Positions 27,284 to 36,300 of a stretch of DNA of 64,000 nucleotides are shown piece after piece. Below the pieces are notes generated by a model. The model had not been told where the DNA came from, did no database searches, and worked only from the letters and a program-made list of their open reading frames with translations. The position numbers and the translations under genes were made by a program. The stretch covers positions 1 to 64,000 of the forward strand of contig DATLJS010000037.1 of NCBI GenBank assembly GCA_035538795.1, in the 5' to 3' direction. Every line of letters starts with the position of its first letter. The first letter of the stretch is position 1. This DNA comes from JAJZGK01 sp035538795 (lineage in GTDB: Bacteria; Pseudomonadota; Alphaproteobacteria; Rhodospirillales; Magnetospirillaceae).

Positions 27284-28060
27284 CTACTTTTCAGCGAAGG
27301 CCTTTTCGATGACATAGTGACCGGGACCGGCATTGCTGCCCTGTTCCCAACCCAGACCGTCGAGATATTCGGCAACTTCCGTCATCATGTGCGGATTGCC
27401 GCAAATCATCACGCGGTCGCTGTCCTTGTCAAAGGCCGGACGCTTCAGATCGGCAAACAGCTTGCCGTTGCGAATCAGATCGGTGATGCGGCCCTTGTTC
27501 TTGAAGTCCTCGCGGGTGACGCTGGGATAATAGGTCAGCTTCTCGCGGGCCAGATCGCCGAAGAACTCGTTTTCCAAAAGATCGGCAGTGATCAGATCCT
27601 GATAGACCAGCTCGGCCTTGTGACGGCAGGTGTGCGTCAGAATGATCTCGTCGAACCGTTCGTAGACCGTCGGATCCTTGATGATGCTGAGAAACGGCGC
27701 CAGGCCGGTGCCCGTGCTCAGCAGATACAGACGCTTGCCCCCCGGCAGCAGGTTGTCGGCGATCAGGGTGCCGGTGGTCTTGCGGTTGACCAGGATCTTG
27801 TCGCCGGGCTTCACATGCTGAAGGCGCGAGGTCAAGGGGCCGTTCGGCACCTTGATCGACAGGAATTCCAGATGCTCCTCGTAAGAGGCGCTTGCCATGC
27901 TGTAGGCACGCATCAAAGGCTTGCCATCCACCTTCAGGCCGATCATGGCGAACTGGCCGCTTTCAAAACGGAAGCCGGGATCGCGGGTCAGCTTAAGGGT
28001 AAACAGATTTTCGGTCCAATGATGGGTTTCCAGGACCGTTTCTTCGATGATGTTGGACAT
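27284..28060 (-). CDS. fpr: Ferredoxin--NADP+ reductase
   Basis: A 258-residue FAD enzyme of the bacterial Fpr class. It shows FESGQFAMIGL, LMRAYSMASASYEEHLEF (FAD-binding RxYS motif), GPLTSRLQHVKPGD, LLSTGTGLAPFLSII (NADP site), THTCRHKAELVY, VMICGNPHMM, and a C-terminus HYVIEKAFAEK typical of the subfamily. It exchanges electrons between NADPH and ferredoxin or flavodoxin, often for redox defence or nitrogen fixation. ATG 28060 (MSNIIEETV) is preceded by AGAGGATAGG; 37 residues of upstream frame are not family-like. Confidence 0.94.
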   Translation of the reverse strand: MSNIIEETVLETHHWTENLFTLKLTRDPGFRFESGQFAMIGLKVDGKPLMRAYSMASASYEEHLEFLSIKVPNGPLTSRLQHVKPGDKILVNRKTTGTLIADNLLPGGKRLYLLSTGTGLAPFLSIIKDPTVYERFDEIILTHTCRHKAELVYQDLITADLLENEFFGDLAREKLTYYPSVTREDFKNKGRITDLIRNGKLFADLKRPAFDKDSDRVMICGNPHMMTEVAEYLDGLGWEQGSNAGPGHYVIEKAFAEK

Positions 28061-28402
28061 CCTATCCTCTGGTAAGCCTGCGTGAACTTGCGGTGGTCGG
28101 GGCGGCGCATCTGCCCAATTCCTGGTTCCGCTATAGCACATGCGAATGAGTTTCACACGAAAAATCAGCAAATGAATGGGAAATTATTTTAATTAACACA
28201 AAAAATCGGTTTATGCCGATCCGCATAAAAAGAAAAAACCAAAGCGACATCATGCTGTTACAGAAACATCCCATGCTGGCGCTATGTGGGAATGAACCTA
28301 TATCCTGCAAGGGGATGCTCCGAGCGAAATTCCGTTATCCGGCGCAGCCCTGCCCTGCATTGGCGGGACGGCAAGTCCCGAGAACCCGAGACCAAAAGCA
28401 TC
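28061..28402. other. Intergenic region, AT-rich promoter zone
   Basis: This 342-bp stretch lies between divergent fpr and the EF-hand lipoprotein gene. The part at 28150-28240 is strikingly AT-rich for this genome (runs such as AAATTATTTTAATTAA). GCTATA at 28130-28135 on the minus strand could be a -10 for fpr. I see no open reading frame with family features and no recognisable RNA. Confidence 0.4.
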
Positions 28403-29068
28403 ATGACGCCTTTTCGCCATCTGCCCCTGTTTGCCGCGGCCTCCCTTTTTCTAATTCTGACGGCCTGTTCCCATGGCCCTGACAAAGCCCCTCCCCCCAA
28501 GGCGCAATTACTGTTCAGCCCCAACGGCGAACCCATCACCGGCGGCCCACTGGGGCAAGCCTCCTGCGAAGACGCCATGGCCCGCTGGTTCGACCGGCTG
28601 GACAGCCGCCAAAGCGGCCTGCTGAACCGCGAGGACTTCATGGCCGATGCCCGCGCCCAGTTCGCGCGTATGGATCTAGATCACGACGGCTGGATCACGC
28701 CGTCCGAGCTTTCCGAATTCCGTGCCCCCTATGCTCCGCCGCCCGAACCCATGCGCGGGGGCCCCGGCGGCGGCAACGGTGGACCGGGCGGCAGCGGACC
28801 CAGCGGTGGACCCAACGGTGGGCATGGCGGCCCAGCCGGTGGAGGCAGCCCCGGAGGCGGTTCCGGAGGATCATCCGCCAGCCGCTCCAGCGTCACGCAG
28901 GAAGATCCGGTGATGGCGGCAGACGTGCATCTGCAATTCCGCGTCAGCCAGGAGGATTTCCTGGCTCAGGCGTCCGATGTCTTCAACCGTCTGGACAAGA
29001 CCCACAAAGGCGCCTTGAGCAAGCCCGACGCCATCGCCTTTTGCCCGGTTAAATCTGCCGCCCGGTAA
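28403..29068 (+). CDS. EF-hand lipoprotein with glycine-rich linker
   Basis: A 221-residue lipoprotein with a signal peptide ending LILTAC. Two EF-hand-like units precede a Gly/Pro-rich linker (about residues 118-160): DRLDSRQSGLLNREDF, and a canonical calcium loop DLDHDGWITPSE. A third degenerate unit (NRLDKTHKGALSKPD) follows. It probably binds calcium in the periplasm or at the outer membrane. ATG 28403 is chosen because the lipoprotein signal starts there. The next gene has an N-terminus recalling small bacterial EF-hand proteins, so the two may be linked. The function is unknown. Confidence 0.75.
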   Translation: MTPFRHLPLFAAASLFLILTACSHGPDKAPPPKAQLLFSPNGEPITGGPLGQASCEDAMARWFDRLDSRQSGLLNREDFMADARAQFARMDLDHDGWITPSELSEFRAPYAPPPEPMRGGPGGGNGGPGGSGPSGGPNGGHGGPAGGGSPGGGSGGSSASRSSVTQEDPVMAADVHLQFRVSQEDFLAQASDVFNRLDKTHKGALSKPDAIAFCPVKSAAR

Positions 29069-29208
29069 GATTTGCCGGGCAAGGACCGCATCCACCCATT
29101 GGCCGACACAACCGGGAATCGTTAGAAACCCTTAACATCCATTAACTGGCACGACTCCTGCAAATGCGTCGCCTGATCGGGCGTCGATCTTGTTCTAGGA
29201 GCAACAAC

Positions 29209-29949
29209 ATGGTTGGCAGTATCAGCGGATTAAGTTCCAGCTATGTCGACTGGTACAGCTCGGCGTCCTCGACTTCGAGTGCGTCGTCAACCAGTTCGAC
29301 GTCTTTCCTCACCAGCACTACCAGCGGCAGCGCCACGTCCAGCAGCTCGACCACCAGCAGCACGAGCGGCAGCAGCAGCGACTTCTCTTCGGCCTTCCAG
29401 CAGTTGGCCGCCGAGCTTCAGGCCATGCTGGTGCAGATGCAAAGCGGCGCCAGCAGCACCGACGGCACCACGGATACCACCGACGCCAGCAGCACTGATT
29501 CGAGCAGCACGACCAGCAGCGTTTCCTCGATGCAGCCTCCGCCCCCGCCGCCGCCGTCCGGCAGCAGCGATGCAAGCAGCACCGTGTCCTCGACCAGCAG
29601 CACCTCCACCAGCAGCACCTCTACCAGCAGCGACATGATGTCCAGCTTCATGCAGGATCTCGAGGCCATGATGTCGGGCAGTTCCGCCAGCAGCTCGGGC
29701 ACCACCAGCTCGGTGAGCGGCATGGGCGGCCCGCCGCCCGGACCGCCGCCCGGCGGCATGGATGGCGACGCCGGCAGCACCGGCTCGGCCAGCGCCAGCA
29801 GCTCCGTGAGCACCAGCAGCGCGACCGCCAGCTCCACCTCGTCTTCGTCGCTGCAGCAGCTTGCCAGCCAAATGATCGATCAGTTGATGAAGATGCAACA
29901 GGTGGCTCAGGACGGTTCCTCGACCACCACCGCCACCTCGGCTACCTGA
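29209..29949 (+). CDS. Ser/Thr-rich low-complexity protein
   Basis: A 246-residue protein in which most residues are Ser, Thr, Ala or Gly. Ser/Thr tracts alternate with three short amphipathic helices: FSSAFQQLAAELQAMLVQMQ, DMMSSFMQDLEAMMSG and SLQQLASQMIDQLMKMQQVA. There are also two proline runs (PPPPPPP and GPPPGPPPGG). The start is ATG 29209 with AGGAG seven bases before it. The N-terminus MVGSISGLSSSYVDWY recalls small alphaproteobacterial EF-hand proteins, but no calcium loop is left. There is no signal peptide. A terminator follows. Function unknown; being secreted or structural is only a guess. Confidence 0.7.
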   Translation: MVGSISGLSSSYVDWYSSASSTSSASSTSSTSFLTSTTSGSATSSSSTTSSTSGSSSDFSSAFQQLAAELQAMLVQMQSGASSTDGTTDTTDASSTDSSSTTSSVSSMQPPPPPPPSGSSDASSTVSSTSSTSTSSTSTSSDMMSSFMQDLEAMMSGSSASSSGTTSSVSGMGGPPPGPPPGGMDGDAGSTGSASASSSVSTSSATASSTSSSSLQQLASQMIDQLMKMQQVAQDGSSTTTATSAT

Positions 29950-29976
29950 CCCCTCGGATAGCCGGTGGCAAGAAAC

Positions 29977-30010
29977 AGGCGTCCGGTCTTGGCCGGGCGC
30001 CTTTTCTTCT
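29977..30010 (+). terminator. Intrinsic terminator after the Ser/Thr-rich gene
   Basis: AGGCGTCCGG (29977-29986) pairs with CCGGGCGCCT (29993-30002), one mismatch, 6-nt loop, followed by TTTCTTCTTT. Confidence 0.8.
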
Positions 30011-30023
30011 TTAGGCTGGCGCC

Positions 30024-30509
30024 ATGCAGATCATCACGCCCCAGACTCTCGCCGATCTGACCCGAGCCGCTGCGGAATCGCCGCGGCGGCGGCGCAATCT
30101 CAACATGCATCCGGATCTGAGCGACCCCATCCAGCGCATGCTGAACGCCGGATATCCCGGAAGCTACGTCCGCCCCCACCGCCATGGTCCGGACCGCTGG
30201 GAGAACTTCACCCTGATCCAGGGCGCGATTGCCGTCCTGCTGTTCGACGACAAGGGAATCGTCGCCAGCCGAACCGAATTGCACCGGGGAGGTATCCCCC
30301 TGGTCGAATTGCCCGGCTTGATATGGCACAGCATCGTCTTCCTGCAACCGGCGTCGGTGGTCTATGAGCTGAAACCCGGCCCTTATGTGCCCGCCGAAGA
30401 CAAGGATTTCGCCGCCTGGGCGCCGTCGGAAGGGCAAGCCGGCGCCGCCGAACTGGAAAATTGGATGACCACGGCCCAACCCGGGCAACGATGGTTCGGC
30501 CAACTCTGA
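30024..30509 (+). CDS. WbuC-family cupin metalloprotein
   Basis: A 161-residue cupin. NLNMHPDLSDPIQRMLNA then YPGSYVRPHRH matches the WbuC family, where the PHRH and later His form the metal site; ENFTLIQGAIAVLLFDDKG and WHSIVFLQPASVVYELKPGPY complete the barrel. WbuC proteins are often coded in O-antigen loci but also occur alone, as here. The biochemical role is not known. It ends 4 bp before the end of the converging GntR gene; a 16-bp palindrome (30504-30519) spans the junction. Confidence 0.85.
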   Translation: MQIITPQTLADLTRAAAESPRRRRNLNMHPDLSDPIQRMLNAGYPGSYVRPHRHGPDRWENFTLIQGAIAVLLFDDKGIVASRTELHRGGIPLVELPGLIWHSIVFLQPASVVYELKPGPYVPAEDKDFAAWAPSEGQAGAAELENWMTTAQPGQRWFGQL

Positions 30510-30513
30510 TCGA

Positions 30514-31170
30514 TCAGAGCTCCGCCGAATAATCCAGCTCGGCCACCCGCCGGATGTGGGCCCGGGCCGCCGCTTCCGCTCCGGCGCCGTCGCCGCGCTC
30601 CAAAGCCTCGACCACGGCAGCATGTTCCTCCTCCAAACGCTCGATAAACCCCAGCCGGCGCGTCCGACGCACGCACATGGCGTGGATTTGCGCCAACAGC
30701 TTCTGCACCATGCCTTCCAGCACCCGGTTTCCCGCCGCGCTCGCCAGCACATGATGAAAAGCCGACGCCTCTTCGGCATAGATCTCCAGGTCGCCGTCAG
30801 CGCCGGCCCGGCGCTGGCGCTCCACCGAGGCTCTCAGCGCTTTGATGGCGCTCTCGTCGCGGTTTTCGGCGGCCAGACGGGCAATGGCGCCTTCCAACGC
30901 TTCGCGGGCGACGAACAATTCCCGCAGGCGCCGGTGATCGAAACCGATGAAAAACACGCCTTGGCGCGGCCGTACCTCGACGATGCCCTCGGCTTCCAGC
31001 TTGGCCACCGCCGACCAGACTGGCGAACGGCTGACTCCCAGTTCCCGGGACAGCTCCTCGACGCTGATCTTGGCGCCTGGGCTGAAGCGCTCGCCGCTGA
31101 GCAGCAGATCGTGAATCACTTCATAGGCCTGTTCCGCCAGATTGGTTTTCTTCAGGGCCAGCTTGTTCAT
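30514..31170 (-). CDS. GntR-family regulator, FCD (FadR) subgroup
   Basis: A 218-residue repressor-type protein. It has an N-terminal winged helix (AYEVIHDLLLSGERFSPGAKISVEELSRELGVSRSPVWSAVAKL, given here only as the HTH region at about residues 15-60) and a C-terminal all-helical FCD ligand domain (EALEGAIARLA, FHHVLASAAGNRVL, EEEHAAVVEALERGD with metal-type His residues). FCD regulators respond to small acids. It diverges from a small gene, with a large palindrome between them that is probably its operator. The ligand is unknown. Confidence 0.9.
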   Translation of the reverse strand: MNKLALKKTNLAEQAYEVIHDLLLSGERFSPGAKISVEELSRELGVSRSPVWSAVAKLEAEGIVEVRPRQGVFFIGFDHRRLRELFVAREALEGAIARLAAENRDESAIKALRASVERQRRAGADGDLEIYAEEASAFHHVLASAAGNRVLEGMVQKLLAQIHAMCVRRTRRLGFIERLEEEHAAVVEALERGDGAGAEAAARAHIRRVAELDYSAEL

Positions 31171-31228
31171 CTCTCACCTCGCTCCAGCCCGCATATTGCC
31201 GCTCTTGCATCGGACGGCCAAGAGTCTT

Positions 31229-31260
31229 AATGTCTCATGTATCACGTAACATGAAACATT
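31229..31260. promoter_or_regulatory. Palindromic operator between gntR and a small gene
   Basis: A 12-bp inverted repeat with one mismatch, AATGTCTCATGT (31229-31240) and ACATGAAACATT (31249-31260), flanks the 8-bp centre ATCACGTA. It ends 11 bp before the small gene's start and lies 58 bp upstream of gntR. Size, symmetry and place fit a GntR/FCD operator used for autorepression; this is inferred. Confidence 0.65.
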
Positions 31261-31271
31261 AAGGTGCCGTG

Positions 31272-31553
31272 ATGACATCTCTCCCCGTTGCCGACCAACT
31301 CCTCGCCATTCCCGCCATGCCGGTAAAAAGCCAAGACTTGCCCCGCGTTAAAAGACGGCGTTCCGGCATGCGTCCTGCCGAAGCCGTCTCGTGGGTAACA
31401 GACAGCCGTGGCCCATCCTGGGCCATAGCGGCTCCGGTTCTGTTGTTTCTGGCTGGATTGATGCTGATGCGCCTTGGCGCGGCCGAGGTCTTGGGCAACC
31501 TGTCGCAATCGCCGCCGGCCAAGGCCGGCCTGATAGAAATCGTCGGCGACTAA
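31272..31553 (+). CDS. Small hypothetical membrane protein
   Basis: A 93-residue reading frame with one clear transmembrane helix (SWAIAAPVLLFLAGLMLMRLG, about residues 50-68) after a basic segment (PRVKRRRSG). ATG 31272 follows AAGG by eight bases, and GTG 31269 is an alternative. It diverges from the GntR gene across the palindrome and its stop overlaps the end of the converging GGDEF gene by 4 bp. No family is recognised. The operator-like site just upstream supports expression, but the frame could still be spurious. Confidence 0.45.
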   Translation: MTSLPVADQLLAIPAMPVKSQDLPRVKRRRSGMRPAEAVSWVTDSRGPSWAIAAPVLLFLAGLMLMRLGAAEVLGNLSQSPPAKAGLIEIVGD

Positions 31554-32866
31554 TCGACGATGATCGGCGGCGGCGCGGCCACTTCGACCCGATTGCGACC
31601 CAGATCCTTGGCACTGTAAAGGGCGGCGTCGGCACGGGCCAGTACGGTTTCCGCCTCGTCCTGGCCGGCAAAAGTGGCGACGCCCAGGCTGACGGTGAAG
31701 TTCATCCGCCCATCGGGCAAAGCCACCGAGGTGGCAGCCAGACGCACCCGCAAACGCTCGGCGATTTCCAAGGCGCCGGTCTCGCCCGTCATGGGCAGCA
31801 ATATGGCGAACTCCTCGCCGCCAAGGCGGGCGGCGACGTCGGTTTCCCGCAAAGCCCGACGGCAGGTTTCCGCCAGCGCCACCAACACCGCATCGCCAGT
31901 GGCATGGCCGTAGGTATCGTTGACCTTTTTGAAATAATCGATATCGAGCATCAGCAGCGAAGCGGGAACGCCATAGCGCCGGAAGCGCATGGTCTCGATC
32001 TCGCAGGCCTCCTCGAAACGGCGGCGGTTGGCCAGCCCGGTCAAAGGATCGGTGACCACCAGACGCCGCAATTCTTCCTCGGCCTTTTTGCGGTCGGTCA
32101 CATCCTGCACCAGCACCAGATGGGATGGAGGTTCCTCGATGATGCCGGGGTTGATGGAAAAGGCCGCATGAAACGGCTCCGCCGCCCGCAGCCCTTCGCC
32201 TTCGCCCCGCACTCCGTCCTGGCAGGCCTTGGCGTCGGCCAGCATCAGCCCCATTTGGGGAACCAGATCGCTGATGTTGGCCTGCAAAAGACTGGAACCG
32301 TCCAGGCCGAACATGGTTTCCGCCGCCGGATTGGCCAAGGTGACCCGGCCGCTGTCGTCAGCCAACAGAATAGCTTCCGGGGCAACGCTGAAGATGATGC
32401 GCAACTGCCGCTCGGCCTGGCGCACCCGATCCTCCATCTGCTTGCGGGCGATGGCGTAGCGCAGGGCGCGCAACAGGGAGCCGCCGGTGAAATCCCCTTT
32501 GACCAGATAGTCCTGGGCGCCCGCCTCCAACGCCATGACAGCGAAATCCGGATCGTCATGCCCGGTCAGCACGATGATCGGCAGGCTGGCCGCCGCCAGA
32601 CGCATCTTGGTGATGGTCTCGAAGCCGAGCGAGTCCGGCAGCCCCAGATCCAGCAGGATGACGTTGCAGAGTTCCTTGCCCAACCAGTCCAGGGCGCCGT
32701 TCAGCGTCGCTTGATGGAACAGCTCGAAATCGGAACTTTCCGCCAAGGCGTAGCGCACCAGTTTGGCGTCGCCGGGATTGTCCTCAACCAGCAAAACCCG
32801 GACCGGCCCTGCCGAGTGGCCGACACTGCTGCTTTGAGAAAGGCTGAGAGGATTCACGGGTTGCAT
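31550..32866 (-). CDS. Response regulator with PAS and GGDEF domains
   Basis: A 438-residue cytoplasmic protein: a receiver (about 22-140) with acidic pocket EDN and phospho-Asp in VILLDLGLPDS, a PAS domain (about 160-270), then a GGDEF domain. The GGDEF domain has LGGEEF and the inhibition site RETD five residues before, so it should be an active, product-inhibited diguanylate cyclase. It is last in a minus-strand series: kinase (36985), kinase (33314), receiver (32877), this gene. It is therefore a likely output for those kinases through c-di-GMP. Confidence 0.92.
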   Translation of the reverse strand: MQPVNPLSLSQSSSVGHSAGPVRVLLVEDNPGDAKLVRYALAESSDFELFHQATLNGALDWLGKELCNVILLDLGLPDSLGFETITKMRLAAASLPIIVLTGHDDPDFAVMALEAGAQDYLVKGDFTGGSLLRALRYAIARKQMEDRVRQAERQLRIIFSVAPEAILLADDSGRVTLANPAAETMFGLDGSSLLQANISDLVPQMGLMLADAKACQDGVRGEGEGLRAAEPFHAAFSINPGIIEEPPSHLVLVQDVTDRKKAEEELRRLVVTDPLTGLANRRRFEEACEIETMRFRRYGVPASLLMLDIDYFKKVNDTYGHATGDAVLVALAETCRRALRETDVAARLGGEEFAILLPMTGETGALEIAERLRVRLAATSVALPDGRMNFTVSLGVATFAGQDEAETVLARADAALYSAKDLGRNRVEVAAPPPIIVD

Positions 32867-32876
32867 CGTTCGACAA

Positions 32877-33317
32877 TCAATGTGGCAAGGTGACGGTCTT
32901 GACCCAATAGACTTCGATCGCCTGCATCACGTTCATAAAGCGATCGAATTCCACCGGCTTGGTAATGAAGCTGTTCGCTCCCAGGGAATAGCTGCGCAAA
33001 ATGTCCTGCTCGAAATCCGACGTGGTCATCACCACCACCGGAATGTTCTTCAGCTCACGGTCCTTATGCAGAATTTCCAGCACCTCGCGGCCGTCCAGCC
33101 GGGGCATGTTGAGATCCAGCAGCACAAGGTCAGGGCGCGGAGCATCGGCGTAACGTTCACCCTCGCGGCGCAGGAAAGCCAGGCAATCGACGCCGTCGAC
33201 AACGTGATGCACTTCGTTGGGATGCTTCCAGTCCCGCAAGGCGCGCTTGCACAAGGTGGCATCGCCGGGATCGTCCTCGACCAGCAAAATCACGAAGGGC
33301 CGCGTCAACTCGCTCAT
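32877..33317 (-). CDS. Single-domain response regulator (Rcp1-like)
   Basis: A 146-residue stand-alone receiver: ILLVEDDPGDATLCKRAL (acidic pocket), DLVLLDLNMPRLDG (phospho-Asp), VVVMTTSDFEQDI (conserved Thr/Ser), and SFITKPVEFDRF (conserved Lys). The ExPGD and KPVxF patterns are typical of the Rcp1 group, which pairs with phytochrome-like kinases. Its start overlaps the stop of the kinase gene at 33314 (ATGA), so that kinase is the probable partner. It has no output domain and may relay phosphate or regulate by binding. Confidence 0.93.
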   Translation of the reverse strand: MSELTRPFVILLVEDDPGDATLCKRALRDWKHPNEVHHVVDGVDCLAFLRREGERYADAPRPDLVLLDLNMPRLDGREVLEILHKDRELKNIPVVVMTTSDFEQDILRSYSLGANSFITKPVEFDRFMNVMQAIEVYWVKTVTLPH

Positions 33318-36300
33318 GCACTCTTCTCCGCCAAGGGCAAGGCGACATGGAAAGCCGAGCCCTCTCCCACTCTGGACTCTAACCAGATACGCCCTTTGTG
33401 ATGATCAACTATTTTCTTGCAGACCGCCAGCCCTATACCTGTGCCTTCATATTCCTCGCGACCATGCAACCGTTGGAAGATTCCGAAGATGCGCTCGAAA
33501 TGTTCCGGGGCAATGCCGATGCCGTTGTCGGAAACGATGATCTCCAGCTCCCCTTTTTCCTCGTCGCGGCTTGCGCGCACCACCACCAACGGCGGCCGGT
33601 CGGCGGATTTGTATTTCAAGGCATTGCCGATCAGATTCTGGAACAGACGCTCCAGCTCGATGCGCTCGCCCAGAATCGAGCCAACGTCCTCCGTAATTTC
33701 CAGCGTCACCTCGCCGCCGGCCTCTTCGGCCAGGGGGGCCAGAATACGCACCGGCTCGGTCAGCATTTCCACCACGGGCACCGGCTCGCTGCCGCGGGTC
33801 TTGCGGCCAATGCGGGAATATTCCAGCAAATCGACGATCAGCCGGTCCATGCGCTCGGCGCCGGAACGGGCGAAACCGATGAACTGGCGCCCCTCATCGT
33901 TCAGCTTGTCCCCATACATGCGCTCCAGCAGGCTGACGTAACTGGCCACCTGCCGCAAAGGCTGGCGCAAATCGTGGCTGGCAACATAGGCGAACTGCTC
34001 CAACTCGGCGTTCGAGCGGGCCAGTTCGCGGGCTTGGGCTTCTTGCTCCCGCAGGGCCAGGGCCAGCTTCTGCTCGCTTTGCAGGCGGTCGGAAACATCG
34101 TGGACGATCGACATCAGCAGATCGCGTCCGCGCACCCGCAAAGGGCCGGTAAAGACTTCGACATCCTTGTGGCTGCCGTCGGCCATGACGTGCCGATAGG
34201 TAAAGCGGCTGTTGAGGTCGGTTTGAGCCGCCCGGAGCAAAGCCAGGCTTTGCTCCGGCTCCAGCTCGTCCAGCGTCCAGATGGGCTTGCCGCGTAACTG
34301 GTCCAGCTCCAGTCCGTAGAACTGAGCCGAAGCCGTGCTGGCGTCGACGATCAGGCCGGTCTGGGGGTCCAGCAACAGCTTCACCGCACCACCGCTGGTG
34401 AAGATCTGTTCATAAAATTCCTGGCGCTCCCTCAAGGCCGTCTCGGCGGCGCGCCGCTCGGTGACATCTTCGGCGGCCCAGACGATGCCGTGGTTGCGAT
34501 CGCCGGAGTCGACGCTGCGGGCAATCAGCCGCACCAGAATCGCCTGACCGTCGCGCCGGGACATGGGAACGTCCTCGTCGAAGGTCAAACCGCCGCCCAG
34601 CAGCGGCATGGACTTATCGCCTATGGCGTTGAAGGTGTCGTCCGAGCCGTAGAGAACGCGGGAGGATTTCCCCACCACTTCGTCCATGCGCAGGCCGAAG
34701 ATGCCGCAAAACGCCGGGTTGGCCTGCATCACCATGCGGTCGTAGCCGACGATGGCAATACCCACCGGCGAATTGTCCAAAATGGCCGCCAAACGGCGAT
34801 GGGCCGCCATCAGGGCGTCTTGCGCTTCCTCCCGCTCAATGGCGGCCCCCAGCCAACGGGCCAACAAGCGGATGAATTCCAGATCGCCGTCGTCAAACTG
34901 CCGGGGATAGGGCGTTCCCGATGAAAAGCTGACAGTCCCGAACACCCGGCCATGCACCAGGACCGGCGCTCCGATATAGCTTTCCAGGCGGAAGGTTTCG
35001 TAGCTGGGATGGGCGGCATAGACCGAGGCGCCGATATCCGCGACGGCGAAAGCATCGCCGCGCTCAAGGGTCAGGGCGCAATAGGTCTGCCCCAGGCGGA
35101 AACTGGCGCCGTGTTCCAAAGGCCGGTCGGGCGGAGAAATCGCATGCTCGACATAGAATGTCCGCCCTTCGATCCGACTGATGATGCCGATCTCCATCGA
35201 GAGATGTTCCCGCGCCAGCCTCAGAACCTGCTGCAACTGATCGGGCAACCCCGCCGCCCGCGCGGCGGCGATGTTGTTGAGCAGGCGCAGACTGTCGTTC
35301 TGGCGGCGGAACAGGGTGGTATGGGTGTCGATTTCGTGACGCAGCGCCTCTTCGCGCCCGGTGGCCACCATGACGAACATGCCCACCACGCCGGTCATCA
35401 AGAGCCCGCCGAACAACAGCACCCAATTGACCGATTCCTGAGCCTGGGCCAGGAATTCCGAGGTGGGAGACACCAGCAGCCGCCACTGGCGTCCGCCGAA
35501 CGGCAGTTGGAACGTGCGCCCCAATTGCCGGGTTTGACCGAAAAAGCCCTGCTCGACCATGTTGAACAGCCGGGGCGGACCTTCGGCGTTCGTGGACAAC
35601 ACGATGGGTGAGCCGGTCTTGTCGGTCTGACTGTCGTCGAGAAGCCAGTAATTGATGCCTTCCAGATTTCGTCCCTCGAAGGCCATGTGGGTCAAGGCCC
35701 GCAGGCGGATCACCCCCAGCACGAAACCACGCAGCTGATTGCGCCTCGCCGCCTCGGTCTCGGGCGTGACCCCGCTTTCGAAAAGAGGCAGGACCAACAC
35801 GGCGCCATCGTCCCCTTGAACCAGCCGCAACCGAGGGCTGACCGCCGCCTGTCCTTTGTCGCGGGCGCTGGCCAGAGCGTCCCGCAGATCGGGGTGGGAC
35901 ATCTGGTCGTAACCCAGAACCGCCAGATTTCCCGTCATCGGCTCGACGAAGGTGACGGGGTAATATTCCTCGCGCTGGCGCGCCGACACCATGCGCCCTT
36001 CCTCCCGCTCGGACACCACGAAACCGGCCAGCCCCTGCTGACGCACCCACATCTCATGGGCCGAACGCTCCGCGGCGACAATCCTGGGCGCCCATTCGAT
36101 GGCCTGCAATCCGGGTACCTGCTCACGCAATCGCCGCGAGAACAAAGTGAACTCGGCCAGGCCGCGGCGGTCGGCCCCGGCATAGAAGCCCTCCACCGTC
36201 TGCAGGGCGCCCAAGTGATTGCTCATGATGCCCTGCAGGGCCACGGCCATTTCGCCGGCGGCCTGATCGAAGCGGGTATGCTGCTTATCACGGTCGACGC

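Noticed and set aside
29209..29949. CRISPR-like or simple DNA repeat array
   Set aside because: The repeats follow the codon frame (AGCAGC, ACCAGC) of a Ser/Thr-rich protein with a good ribosome site; there are no equal-length spacers.
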